61,851 bases of DNA from Planctomycetota bacterium (GTDB lineage: Bacteria > Planctomycetota > UBA1135): assembly GCA_030748415.1 (NCBI GenBank), contig JASMMA010000001.1, positions 208,885 through 270,735 on the forward strand, written 5' to 3'. A program made the translations under genes and the position numbers. A model generated the notes under the pieces. That model made no database searches. It was not told the DNA's origin and saw nothing but the letters and a program-made list of their open reading frames with translations. Below, piece after piece: positions 1 through 8,303 of the stretch; the first letter of the stretch is position 1, and every line of letters starts with the position of its first letter.

Positions 1-33
1 GCTGAAGAAACTCCGGAGGAGTCGGCTGAGTAA
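1..33 (+). CDS. C-terminal end of an upstream gene (partial)
   Basis: The first ten codons of the window read through in one frame as AEETPEESAE and end in TAA. The next gene starts two bases later, in keeping with the tight packing seen throughout. The acidic, Glu-rich tail resembles the end of a protein with a charged C-terminus, but too little is present to name it. This assignment rests only on the open frame and the spacing. Confidence 0.45.
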   Translation, partial: AEETPEESAE

Positions 34-35
34 GA

Positions 36-923
36 ATGGCCCTCTTGTTCTGGAGTCGCCCCGGGCATTGCATTCTTGTAGTGGCCGGGGCTCTTCTTTT
101 TCTAGCATCTTGCCAACAGCTAGAAAAGCAAGAGCGAACGCCAGTCGCAGTCTTGCCCTCGGCAACACCAGAAGAACGCGAAGCAGCCATCCGCCTTCTT
201 CAGCGCGCAAATGAAGTGCAAGAGAAGCTCAATAATGTATGCTCTCTTCGTCCGTTTAACGCTCGAACAACGATGGGCGATACGACGCAAGTCCAGTTGG
301 TTTTAAGAAACCCATTTCCCGAAGAGATGACTTTCTTGAACCCCGACGAGGGGTTGCTGTTCGAGTTTGTCTGGGAGTTCACTCGCTGGGTATCCACAGG
401 CGAAAAAGATATTCAAAGTGGACGGAGTACTGAGCGCCACCCCAAGCAGATTCGAATCCCTGCCCTTGGACTTTTGGAGGAGACCTTGGAGCTCCCCATT
501 GTCTTGCCGCCTGATGACAGTGCTTTGGTTCAGGTTCGGTGGGGCCTACGAATAAGGGGAAATGGTCTAATTCTTGGAGAGGAAACTTTGCCTATGCCCT
601 CTGTGGCTCTTCTCTCGGCGAATTGGGATGCATTTCCTCCCGGTTGGGAACAGTTTCAGGCCAACCCCATGGCAACTTTAAAGAAAGCCGTTCAATTGCC
701 CCAGGCGGAAGCCGACCGGCATGTATTGGTTTCTGCTGCTCTATTAGATGAATTGGAAGCAGAAGGTGCTATCGACTTCCTCTGTATTGCTTTGGACAAA
801 GCGCCCAATCGGGAACGATTAAAAACCATTGAAGCAGCCCTTCACTATTTAACAGGAATATCCCAACCTGACCGTAAGGCATGGAAAGAATGGTGGCGGC
901 AGAGGCAGAATAGAAACTCGTGA
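36..923 (+). CDS. Predicted lipoprotein, HEAT-like C-terminus
   Basis: Unrecognised 295-residue protein. Residues 10-26 form a hydrophobic signal segment ending in a lipobox (FLASC, Cys26), so it is predicted to be a lipid-anchored envelope protein. The middle (about 65-200) looks like a beta-rich domain. The last 90 residues are helical and end in LTGISQPDRKAWKEWW. That LTG...W..WW ending resembles the C-terminus of the zinc-ribbon HEAT protein at 50196-51230 and suggests a short HEAT-type repeat. It starts two bases after the preceding stop, and its TGA overlaps the GTG start of tyrS (GTGA), so it is likely co-translated with tyrS. The lipoprotein call is well supported; the function is unknown. 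Confidence 0.75.
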   Translation: MALLFWSRPGHCILVVAGALLFLASCQQLEKQERTPVAVLPSATPEEREAAIRLLQRANEVQEKLNNVCSLRPFNARTTMGDTTQVQLVLRNPFPEEMTFLNPDEGLLFEFVWEFTRWVSTGEKDIQSGRSTERHPKQIRIPALGLLEETLELPIVLPPDDSALVQVRWGLRIRGNGLILGEETLPMPSVALLSANWDAFPPGWEQFQANPMATLKKAVQLPQAEADRHVLVSAALLDELEAEGAIDFLCIALDKAPNRERLKTIEAALHYLTGISQPDRKAWKEWWRQRQNRNS

Positions 924-2125
924 CTTCCACCCCCCTCCCTGTAGAACAAGCATTTGCTCAAATTTCCCGCAACACTTCGGACATTGTGACCGAAGCAGGT
1001 CTTCGGCAAGTCCTAGAGTTATCTCAAAAGGAGAGCCGGCCCTTGCGAGTGAAATTCGGGATTGACCCTACTTTTACGCATGTTCATATTGGGCATGCCG
1101 TTCCGATTCGCTTGTTGCATATCTTCCAACAACTTGGCCACTTGCCTGTTTTGATTATTGGTGATGGAACAGCTCGCTTGGGCGACCCAACGGGAAGAAA
1201 TGATCAGCGACCCCCTTTGTCTAAGGAAGAGGTCGCTCATAATTCCGCAACTTATCTAGAGCAGATTGGGAAAATCCTAGACCTTTCAAGTGATGTGTGT
1301 GAAGTTCGCTATAACTCGGAGTGGTTTGCCGGCATGGACTTTTTTGATTGTCTGCGCTTAGCTAGCCGCGGCACTGCTGCCCGACTTTTGGAACGAGATG
1401 ACTTCAAAAAACGAATGTCTGATAACTTGCCTGTTCATCTTCACGAAATGCTCTATCCCTTGATGCAAGGATGGGACTCCGTTCAAGTTGAATCCGATAT
1501 CGAGATTGGTGGGAATGACCAGCTATTCAATCTTCATATGGGCCGTTTATTGCAGGAGCGCGAAGGGCAGAGCGCCCAAGTTTGCTTGACGACCCCACTT
1601 CTCTTGGGAACAGATGGGCGAAAGATGTCCAAGACTTATGGAAATCATGTTCCTCTGCTTGCACCTGCCAATGACATGTTTGGAAAGGTGATGTCCCTGT
1701 CGGACGAACAAATGTCCGACTGGTTTCGTTTGTTAACCCCTTTAACGGACTCTGAAATCCAGAGCATTCTCGAAGGGCATCCACGAGAGGCAAAAGGTCG
1801 ATTGGCCTCAGAAGTTGTTTCGTGGTTGCACGACGCCTCTTCCGCGGAAGCCGCTGCAGATTCCTTCAAACGACAATTCGGAGAAAAGAAACTACCGGAT
1901 GAAATACCTGAATGCAAACTTGAGTCGGGGCTTGCGTTAGCCAACCTATTAAAGGAAGCCGGATTGGTGGGAAGCACTTCGGATGCTCGCAGGATGATTC
2001 AACAAGGTGCTGTAAAGGTTAATGGTGAGCAAGCAAGTGACCCCAACGAGGCAATTCCTCTCGGTGAAACCCCTACCTTGCTACAGGTTGGGAAGCGCCG
2101 CTTCTCAAACGCAATAGGCGTCTAG
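920..2125 (+). CDS. tyrS: Tyrosyl-tRNA synthetase
   Basis: Charges tRNA-Tyr with tyrosine in the cytoplasm (class I aminoacyl-tRNA synthetase). The 401-residue protein has the HIGH-type signature HVHIGH near residue 50, GDPTGRNDQRPPLS after it, a tyrosine/tRNA-binding core with GGNDQLFNLHMGR, and the KMSKTYGN signature around residue 237. An S4-like RNA-binding domain occupies the C-terminus (about 335-400, ARRMIQQGAVKVNGE). Length and motifs fit the bacterial TyrZ-like TyrRS branch. The GTG start overlaps the stop of the lipoprotein gene by four bases, which fixes the start and suggests translational coupling. The gene converges on the minus-strand sulfatase gene, with about 20 bp between the stops. 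Confidence 0.95.
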   Translation: MTSTPLPVEQAFAQISRNTSDIVTEAGLRQVLELSQKESRPLRVKFGIDPTFTHVHIGHAVPIRLLHIFQQLGHLPVLIIGDGTARLGDPTGRNDQRPPLSKEEVAHNSATYLEQIGKILDLSSDVCEVRYNSEWFAGMDFFDCLRLASRGTAARLLERDDFKKRMSDNLPVHLHEMLYPLMQGWDSVQVESDIEIGGNDQLFNLHMGRLLQEREGQSAQVCLTTPLLLGTDGRKMSKTYGNHVPLLAPANDMFGKVMSLSDEQMSDWFRLLTPLTDSEIQSILEGHPREAKGRLASEVVSWLHDASSAEAAADSFKRQFGEKKLPDEIPECKLESGLALANLLKEAGLVGSTSDARRMIQQGAVKVNGEQASDPNEAIPLGETPTLLQVGKRRFSNAIGV

Positions 2126-2145
2126 CCGGCTGGATACGGACCCCA

Positions 2146-3789
2146 TCAGTTTCCGGGAATGGGGAAGGGACCCAGGGGGAGGGTTGAGCTTTGACCCCCT
2201 TGGGAAGAATCTGAGCTATGGTCTCCGTATCCAAGTTGTTCCATCATGGCTTCTTCTTCCTCGGACATTTTTGGAGTCAAGCGCTGAGAGAGTGGGGAGA
2301 GAGGAAGGGTCCTGGAGTGCTTTTCGGATTTCAGAAAGGCCGAACGGAACTCTGATACGGCCTGGGCCCATCTAGGGTCATTTTGCGGCAAGGGTCGGGT
2401 TTCTTTTGGGTCGGAAATCCGGTCAAAAACCCAAATCATGGGCTGTCCCTGGGCTGTTAGGCGTGGTTGAAACCTAAGCTCATTGTTTGCCCGGCTTTGT
2501 TGAGGATCTATTTGAAGAACTCGCTGGATTGCGAATTGGTCATTTCTCCATCCGTCGCGAACATCAGGTCCGCCTGGAACTCTTTGCAAAATACTCCGGG
2601 AAGGAGAATTGGCTCCCTCTAGAAATGGTCGCAGACTTAAGCCTTCGGCTTCCTTTAGGGGTGGGACACCTGCATAATCCAGGAGGGTTGGAGCAATATC
2701 GTAAATCCGGGCCAATTTGGGAATGCGCGAGCCTTTCTTTGCGCCGGGAACTTTTAACAAAAGGGGAATGCTGGTGAGTTCAGGGAATAATGTGGAACGA
2801 TGACCAATCATGCCATGTTCAAAAAATTCATCTCCGTGGTCGGCAACAATGCAAACCAAGGTATTGTCCCAAAGTCCTTTCTTCTTTAATTCTTGGATGA
2901 TTGCGCCGATGTGCCGATCCACCCAGTGAATCTCGGCATCGTAAAGAGAAAGAACATGGCCAAGGTCTCGCTCAGATATTCGGCGGGAGTAGGGTGGTTT
3001 CTGGTCTCGGACATCTGGATTAAAGTACCAGTTGACCCCCTCGAAATTTCCCTGATAGTCTGGGTCAAACTTGCGCGTGAGCCCCTTTTCTAAAGTTTCT
3101 GGAAGATAGTCATAATGTGCGTCAAAATAGTGAAGAGTTAGAAAGAAGGGTTTGTTTTCATCGCGAGAATGAAGGAATTCAAGTGCGCCTTGGTTTACTT
3201 TAGGCGAAGTGACATCCCAGTGTGAAACACGGTCTCGAATTCCACGGATTTCATCTTCAGTAGGTGCGGGCTGACCTGCAAGAGTCCGCCGCTTAACCCA
3301 AGAACTTATTTCAGTTGCAAGGTCGGAAGGGGACATCATTGCAGAACGCCAAATATCAAACCCTCTGGCAAAGCCGTACTTTTTATCTAAATAGGGTCCA
3401 CTAAAAAAGCCAGCTGTTTGATAGCCAGCATTTTGTAGGTTTTGGGCGAGAGTGGTTCGCTTGGGGTCTAAGGTGAAAAAGTCAACTTCAACTTGATGAT
3501 TCCTGTCGCTAAGGCCTGTCATGAGGGACATGTGCGCGGGAAGGGTCCAACTCGTTGTGGACCAAGCATTTTCAAAGAGTACGGATTCAGCTGCGAACGC
3601 GTCGATGTTCGGGGAAACAGGAATATCCGGCGCATATTGGGGTCGGTGCCCGTATGCGCCAAGTCGGTCTCGACACAAAGAGTCTAGGCTAATGAGCAGA
3701 ACATTAGGGTGTGGCTTCTTTGCCGCAGGTGAGCATGAAGTAAAAATGCTCAGAGCAAGGAGGAGGGTTAATTGGAGGTGGTTCTTCAT
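2146..3789 (-). CDS. Sulfatase/alkaline-phosphatase-fold lipoprotein
   Basis: 547-residue protein of the sulfatase (PF00884-type) superfamily. An N-terminal signal ends in a lipobox at Cys19 (FTSC), so it is predicted to be periplasmic and lipid-anchored. Metal-site motifs are visible: LLISLDSL near residue 36 and ADHGDEFFEHG in the C-terminal half. At the nucleophile position, however, true sulfatases carry CxPSR (formylglycine) while this protein reads TLPAH (residues 82-86). The nucleophile is therefore probably Thr, as in phosphatase/phosphotransferase members. The substrate is unknown; a sulfate or phosphate ester, or transfer of a head group, are all possible. It is the second gene of a two-gene operon, and its ATG overlaps the stop of the DUF1573-like lipoprotein gene by four bases. 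A Ser/Gly-rich low-complexity tail follows the enzyme domain. Confidence 0.85.
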   Translation of the reverse strand: MKNHLQLTLLLALSIFTSCSPAAKKPHPNVLLISLDSLCRDRLGAYGHRPQYAPDIPVSPNIDAFAAESVLFENAWSTTSWTLPAHMSLMTGLSDRNHQVEVDFFTLDPKRTTLAQNLQNAGYQTAGFFSGPYLDKKYGFARGFDIWRSAMMSPSDLATEISSWVKRRTLAGQPAPTEDEIRGIRDRVSHWDVTSPKVNQGALEFLHSRDENKPFFLTLHYFDAHYDYLPETLEKGLTRKFDPDYQGNFEGVNWYFNPDVRDQKPPYSRRISERDLGHVLSLYDAEIHWVDRHIGAIIQELKKKGLWDNTLVCIVADHGDEFFEHGMIGHRSTLFPELTSIPLLLKVPGAKKGSRIPKLARIYDIAPTLLDYAGVPPLKEAEGLSLRPFLEGANSPSRSILQRVPGGPDVRDGWRNDQFAIQRVLQIDPQQSRANNELRFQPRLTAQGQPMIWVFDRISDPKETRPLPQNDPRWAQAVSEFRSAFLKSEKHSRTLPLSPLSQRLTPKMSEEEEAMMEQLGYGDHSSDSSQGGQSSTLPLGPFPIPGN

Positions 3790-4850
3790 CGGGGCGGTGA
3801 TGGGATTTTAGGAAGAACCGAAACCGGAACACGAATAGAGGGTATTTCGGAATCGTGGGTATTAATGATGAGAGTTGATTGGATAGTCTCAGTGGGGTCG
3901 GGCCCTGAGTAGTTAAAATGAACTCGGAACAATTTTCCAACTTGAACCGTTTCTAGCTGAACATCTAAATCCGGAATAGGTTCTTCAAGTTGAAGCTCAG
4001 GAGTTTGGAGCTCTAAATTTTCGGAAAGAGCCCGTATGCTCAGGGCACTTTCTGTTTCTCCAACACTAGGTCGGATGAGAATTCGTTTGGGCGAATGTGC
4101 AATGTCGGGGTGGGCAACTCCCCGGGCGAAGAATTTAAGTGTCGGAGCGTTTTGGAGATCCGTTTTGAATGAAAATTCCTGCTGGAATGGGCCTTCAGGT
4201 AATTCTTCTGGGGCTGTTACTTGTATTTTCCAGGTACAGGTTTCGGTGTCCAAAACCCGAGAAGTGGTTATTGCCCAACCATCAACTTCGGGAGGAGATA
4301 AGGGGGTAAATTCTTTTGCCTCTTGCGCCCGCACCACGACAAAGCCGGAAGCCTGAGCACGAATGCCGACATTTCCAAAAGGAATAGACCAAGGCTCGAC
4401 CCAGAAGGGGGTCCAAATATCCGCGGCATAGTCAAGGCTTGCAGGGGTCTGACCTTCAAGGATGAGGGGAATGCGCCCACTTTTCCAGGTGACAGGCTCT
4501 CGATACCTAGAAGTGTCCAGGACGATTTCCAGCGTCGCCATTTCTCCAGGCTGGAGGTCCAAGTTCATGCCGCGATATTCGGGTCGAACTTTTGGAGAAC
4601 CAAGCCGGTCAGGGAGGGTCAGGGCAAGGGTGGCGCAGTCACAACCAGAAGGGCCAATTCCCAAAATGCGAATTGGGTCGTCTCCTTCGTTTCGGATTTC
4701 AAAAGTTCCGCTGCCAGATGAACCAAAGGGAATAGTGCCCAAATCCAACCTCTGAGGGTAAATGGCGATTCCACTGGAAGCTTCATGCCCGCAGGAGAGC
4801 AATGAGAGCCCCAAACTAATAGCGGAGCAGAGGAGGGGTTGGAACTTCAC
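3786..4850 (-). CDS. DUF1573-like (ASH/Ig-fold) lipoprotein
   Basis: 354-residue predicted lipoprotein with signal peptide and lipobox LLSC (Cys20). Residues 30-70 contain LDLGTIPFGSSGSGTFEIRN followed by a GCDC motif (about 69-72). This is typical of DUF1573/ASH-type beta-sandwich domains, in which a Gly-Cys-x-Cys turn follows a strand of the form 'D.G.v..G'. Two or three further Ig-like beta domains appear to follow. Such proteins are common in Planctomycetota and Bacteroidota envelopes, but their role is not settled. The gene is the first of an operon with the sulfatase-fold gene (ATGA overlap) and diverges from glyA across a 44-bp gap that must hold promoters for both directions. Confidence 0.75.
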   Translation of the reverse strand: MKFQPLLCSAISLGLSLLSCGHEASSGIAIYPQRLDLGTIPFGSSGSGTFEIRNEGDDPIRILGIGPSGCDCATLALTLPDRLGSPKVRPEYRGMNLDLQPGEMATLEIVLDTSRYREPVTWKSGRIPLILEGQTPASLDYAADIWTPFWVEPWSIPFGNVGIRAQASGFVVVRAQEAKEFTPLSPPEVDGWAITTSRVLDTETCTWKIQVTAPEELPEGPFQQEFSFKTDLQNAPTLKFFARGVAHPDIAHSPKRILIRPSVGETESALSIRALSENLELQTPELQLEEPIPDLDVQLETVQVGKLFRVHFNYSGPDPTETIQSTLIINTHDSEIPSIRVPVSVLPKIPSPPR

Positions 4851-4894
4851 GGCCCTCTATCCTAGCTTCGAGAGGCGGATAGAATCTCAGTCCA

Positions 4895-6166
4895 ATGAGT
4901 CATCCCTACCCTTTAATTGATTCCTATGACCCTGAAACCGCCGCGGCCATGCTGGCAGAGTTAGAGCGCCAGGAAACCCAGGTTGAGTTAATTGCCAGTG
5001 AGAACCATACGAGTCCGAATGTCCTTGAGGCTCTTGGGTCTGTCCTGACCAACAAATATGCCGAGGGCTACCCCGGTCGCCGATATTACGGTGGTTGCGA
5101 GCATGTTGATGTTGTAGAGAACTTGGCGTGTGAACGCCTCTGCAATCTGTTCAAGGCTGACCATGCCAATGTTCAGCCTTCCAGTGGTTCTCAAGCGAAT
5201 CAAGCGGCCATGCTTGCACTTATTGAACCGGGTGATACCGTCCTGGCCATGGAGCTGAATCACGGTGGCCACCTTTCGCACGGTCACCCAAAAAATGTTT
5301 CAGGTATGGTTTACGACTTTCACTCTTATGGTGTAGATTCGGAAAGTGAGCGCATTGACTACGACCAGATTGCTTCGATGGTTGCAGAGCTTAAACCTAA
5401 ACTTTTGCTTGCTGGTGCCAGTGCCTATCCCCGAGAGATTGACTTTTCGAGGTTGAGTAACATTGCTAAGGAATTTGGCGCTTCCTTAATGGTGGACATG
5501 GCTCATATTGCAGGCTTGGTTGCCGCTGGGTTACACCCTTCGCCTGTGCCTTTTGCCGATGTCGTAACCATGACCACGCATAAAACACTGCGCGGGCCGC
5601 GTGGTGGTGCCATCATTTGTACTGAGGAGTGGAAAAAGAAAATTGATTCTGCAGTTTTTCCAGGAATGCAGGGTGGTCCCTTGATGCATGTGATTGCTGG
5701 GAAGTCGATTGCTTTCAAAGAAGCCGGAGAGCCTAGTTTTGTGGATTACCAAAAGAGTGTTTTGGCAAACGCCCAAGCATTGGCCAAAGAGCTCGCTTCC
5801 TTGGGTTATAGGCTTGTCTCTGGCGGAACGGATAACCACTTAATGTTGGTGGACCTTCGAGGCCCAGAGGGACCAGGAATTACTGGCCGAATCGCCGAAG
5901 ACTCGCTTCATGCTGCCGGGATCACCGTAAATAAGAACTTAATTCCTTTCGATCCTGAAAAACCCATGCAAACTTCAGGAATTCGAATTGGAACTCCTGC
6001 AGTAACGACCCGTGGCTTTACCGAAGGCGACATGCGCCAGGTAGCAAACTGGATGGACCAGGTTTTGCGTTCGCCCGAAGATTTGGACATTCAAGCGAGA
6101 GTCCTATCTGAAGTTACTTCACTGTGTTGCAGTCGGCCTATCTACCCTTCTTTGGTTTCTGCCTGA
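4895..6166 (+). CDS. glyA: Serine hydroxymethyltransferase
   Basis: Interconverts serine and glycine with tetrahydrofolate, supplying one-carbon units; PLP-dependent, cytoplasmic. The 423-residue protein shows ELIASEN (residues 31-37), [15 protein letters not shown], the PLP-site region [15 protein letters not shown] (Schiff-base Lys in THKTLRGPR) and the usual C-terminal [15 protein letters not shown]. Length is typical of the family. The conserved Leu32 of ELIASEN is encoded by TTA, which helps show that UUA is read as leucine here. The 3' end overlaps the convergent mtnA gene by 25 bp. Confidence 0.97.
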   Translation: MSHPYPLIDSYDPETAAAMLAELERQETQVELIASENHTSPNVLEALGSVLTNKYAEGYPGRRYYGGCEHVDVVENLACERLCNLFKADHANVQPSSGSQANQAAMLALIEPGDTVLAMELNHGGHLSHGHPKNVSGMVYDFHSYGVDSESERIDYDQIASMVAELKPKLLLAGASAYPREIDFSRLSNIAKEFGASLMVDMAHIAGLVAAGLHPSPVPFADVVTMTTHKTLRGPRGGAIICTEEWKKKIDSAVFPGMQGGPLMHVIAGKSIAFKEAGEPSFVDYQKSVLANAQALAKELASLGYRLVSGGTDNHLMLVDLRGPEGPGITGRIAEDSLHAAGITVNKNLIPFDPEKPMQTSGIRIGTPAVTTRGFTEGDMRQVANWMDQVLRSPEDLDIQARVLSEVTSLCCSRPIYPSLVSA

Positions 6167-7209
6167 GCGAGAAGTTTTTCTTCGGAGGGTGCGTGGAGGA
6201 CTCCATGCTCGGTAATGATGGCAGTCACAAGGGCGGCCGGAGTGACATCGAAGGCTGGGTTGCGGACGGGTACTTCTCCTGGGGCGGAAACGGTATTTCC
6301 AAAGCCCAGAATTTCCTCAGCGCCCCTTTCCTCAATGGGTATTGTTGCTCCCGTCGGGCAATTTAAGTCGACTGTAGTTGTCGGGGCAGCGACATAAAAA
6401 GGCACATCGTGGTGGTGAGCCAAAACTGCAAGACCATAGGTGCCGATTTTATTTGCCACATCACCATTGCGAGCAATTCGGTCTGATCCGACAACCACCG
6501 CATGAACATTGCCACTTGCAAGAGCCGATGCAGCTGCGGAGTCACATTGAAGGGTTACAGGGATTCCGGCTCTTGATAATTCCCAACAAGTCAAGCGGGC
6601 TCCTTGAAGAAGGGGCCTTGTTTCATCTGCGAGAACGGTGACAGGGTTGCCATTTTGAAAGGCAGAGTAAATCACTGAAAGGGCGGTCCCCATCCCACCG
6701 GTAGCGAGGGCACCGGCGTTGCAATGGGTGAGAATGCAGGCGCCATCAGGCAAAAGAGCTGCGCCGTGGGCACCAATTCTTTCACATAAGATTTCATCTT
6801 CGCGATGAAATTGATTGGCTGCATCCAAGAGCTGTGAGGTCCAACTATGGAAAGAATGATGGCCTTGGTTCGCAAGCTGGAGACCCACTTCAATCATTTT
6901 CTGGACACCTACTTGCAAGTTAACGGCAGTGGGGCGGGATGCGCTTAGTGCTTTTCCTGCTTTGTGAAGATGCTCAAGCCACAAATCAGGTGTGGTGGCT
7001 TCTTGAACTCCAATTACCATTCCATATGCCGCTGCACATCCAATTGCAGGGGCACCACGGACAGCCAAGCGCTCAATTGCCTGGACTAATTCTGGGACAG
7101 AATGAATTGGAATCCAAACTTCTTTCTGAGGGAGGAGCGTTTGCTCCAACAAGAAAAGTCCCTCATTCCATTCCAAAGCCCGAGGCCATGGAGATGGGAT
7201 TCGTTTCAT
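6142..7209 (-). CDS. mtnA: Methylthioribose-1-phosphate isomerase
   Basis: Isomerises 5-methylthioribose-1-phosphate to 5-methylthioribulose-1-phosphate in methionine salvage. The 355-residue protein belongs to the eIF2B-alpha/MtnA family: [13 protein letters not shown] near residue 55, the catalytic-cysteine segment [13 protein letters not shown], and the catalytic-aspartate segment [19 protein letters not shown]. These family-specific residues favour MtnA over a ribose-1,5-bisphosphate isomerase or an eIF2B subunit. It is the last gene of the minus-strand operon and overlaps purE by four bases (ATGA). MetK and AhcY, which also act in S-adenosylmethionine metabolism, are encoded at 40-43 kb. 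No other mtn gene is in the window. Confidence 0.93.
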   Translation of the reverse strand: MKRIPSPWPRALEWNEGLFLLEQTLLPQKEVWIPIHSVPELVQAIERLAVRGAPAIGCAAAYGMVIGVQEATTPDLWLEHLHKAGKALSASRPTAVNLQVGVQKMIEVGLQLANQGHHSFHSWTSQLLDAANQFHREDEILCERIGAHGAALLPDGACILTHCNAGALATGGMGTALSVIYSAFQNGNPVTVLADETRPLLQGARLTCWELSRAGIPVTLQCDSAAASALASGNVHAVVVGSDRIARNGDVANKIGTYGLAVLAHHHDVPFYVAAPTTTVDLNCPTGATIPIEERGAEEILGFGNTVSAPGEVPVRNPAFDVTPAALVTAIITEHGVLHAPSEEKLLAQAETKEG

Positions 7210-7712
7210 GAATCCTTTAGAGTGTTTTGGAGCTGGGCATCCTTTTCAAGGACACGATCCCTTTGAGTCACTCGGAAGTCATCTAGTTTTTTTGCCATCG
7301 AAGGATCGGAAGCACCTAGGATTCTCAGCGCGAGCAAAGCAGCATTTTTTGGACCTCCGCCACCCACGCCAACGGTGCCCACAGGAATGCCCCCTGGCAT
7401 TTGAACTGTTGCCAATAAAGCATCAAGCCCGCCCAAGGGAGGGTTGTCCATTGGAATACCAATCACAGGGAGGCTGGTATGGGCAGCAATGACTCCTGCA
7501 AGATGGGCGGCCCCACCCGCTGCACAAAGAAGAACTTGGATTCCCCGTTCGCGAGCTGATTCAGCAAAAGCGGATGCTTCTTCAGGCGTGCGGTGAGCAG
7601 AGAGGACCCGGACCTCGGGTTCTTCGCCAAATTCTTGGAGAGTCTTGACGGTGGACTTGAGTCGGGGGAAGTCCGAATCGGATCCCATGAGAAGGGCTAT
7701 GCGTGCAGTCAT
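7206..7712 (-). CDS. purE: N5-carboxyaminoimidazole ribonucleotide mutase
   Basis: Converts N5-CAIR to CAIR in de novo purine synthesis. The 168-residue protein is a standard class I PurE: MGSDSD (residues 9-14), SAHRTPE with the catalytic His, AAGGAAHLAGVIAAHTSLPVIG and MDNPPLGGLDALLATVQMP. Length matches the family. No purK, which usually accompanies class I PurE, is in this window. The gene overlaps ruvA upstream and mtnA downstream, each by four bases, so the three are likely translationally coupled. Confidence 0.95.
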   Translation of the reverse strand: MTARIALLMGSDSDFPRLKSTVKTLQEFGEEPEVRVLSAHRTPEEASAFAESARERGIQVLLCAAGGAAHLAGVIAAHTSLPVIGIPMDNPPLGGLDALLATVQMPGGIPVGTVGVGGGGPKNAALLALRILGASDPSMAKKLDDFRVTQRDRVLEKDAQLQNTLKDS

Positions 7713-8293
7713 TTTATGGATGGTTTTTGAAGGGCGGAACGAAGAAGTTCCTCAAAGGGAGTGTCAAATCCAAGTTCGTCGCAAACTTTTCGAGCAACAG
7801 ATTGCGCCATTTTGTCTTGGAAGCCTAGCTCAGTAAGAACGCGAGCTAAATCGGCAGATGCCGATGGTGTGGAGCCTGGAGCTGCTTTGCGAAGGCCTTC
7901 AATATGGTCTCGAAGTTCCAAGATAAGGCGTTCAGCAGTTTTTCGGCCAATGCCTTTAGCGGCAGTGAGTGGGATTGGGTCGCCTTCGGCGACGGCGGCA
8001 ACAAGTTCTTCAGGAGGAAGGCTGGAAAGGAGGCCAATTGCGCTTGTAGGGCCTACGCCAGTAACTTGAATGAGTCGGCGGAAAATAGCCCGCTCTTGCT
8101 TGGTTAAAAACCCATAGAGGGAAAAAGCAGAATCGGATACTGCCAGATGGAGATAAAGCCGAGACTTTTTTCCTTGAGCAAGTTGGGCGCTTACCCGGGT
8201 GCTTACCTGCACTGACCACCCAATTCCGCCAACTGCCATAACAGTTAGGCCGGGCTCAACCGACTCAAGCTCCCCTTCTAGGTAGTCAAACAC
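7709..8293 (-). CDS. ruvA: Holliday junction DNA helicase subunit RuvA
   Basis: Binds four-way DNA junctions and loads the RuvB motor during recombinational repair. The 194-residue protein has the N-terminal OB domain (MFDYLEGELESVEPG..., about 1-63), two helix-hairpin-helix motifs (VTGVGPTSAIGLLSSLP around 75-92 and KGIGRKTAERLILELRD around 113-130), and a C-terminal three-helix domain for RuvB binding. It lies 10 bp after the TPR/alpha-CTD gene and overlaps purE. ruvB and ruvC are not nearby. Confidence 0.95.
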   Translation of the reverse strand: MFDYLEGELESVEPGLTVMAVGGIGWSVQVSTRVSAQLAQGKKSRLYLHLAVSDSAFSLYGFLTKQERAIFRRLIQVTGVGPTSAIGLLSSLPPEELVAAVAEGDPIPLTAAKGIGRKTAERLILELRDHIEGLRKAAPGSTPSASADLARVLTELGFQDKMAQSVARKVCDELGFDTPFEELLRSALQKPSIK

Positions 8294-8303
8294 CCCTCGG
8301 ATT

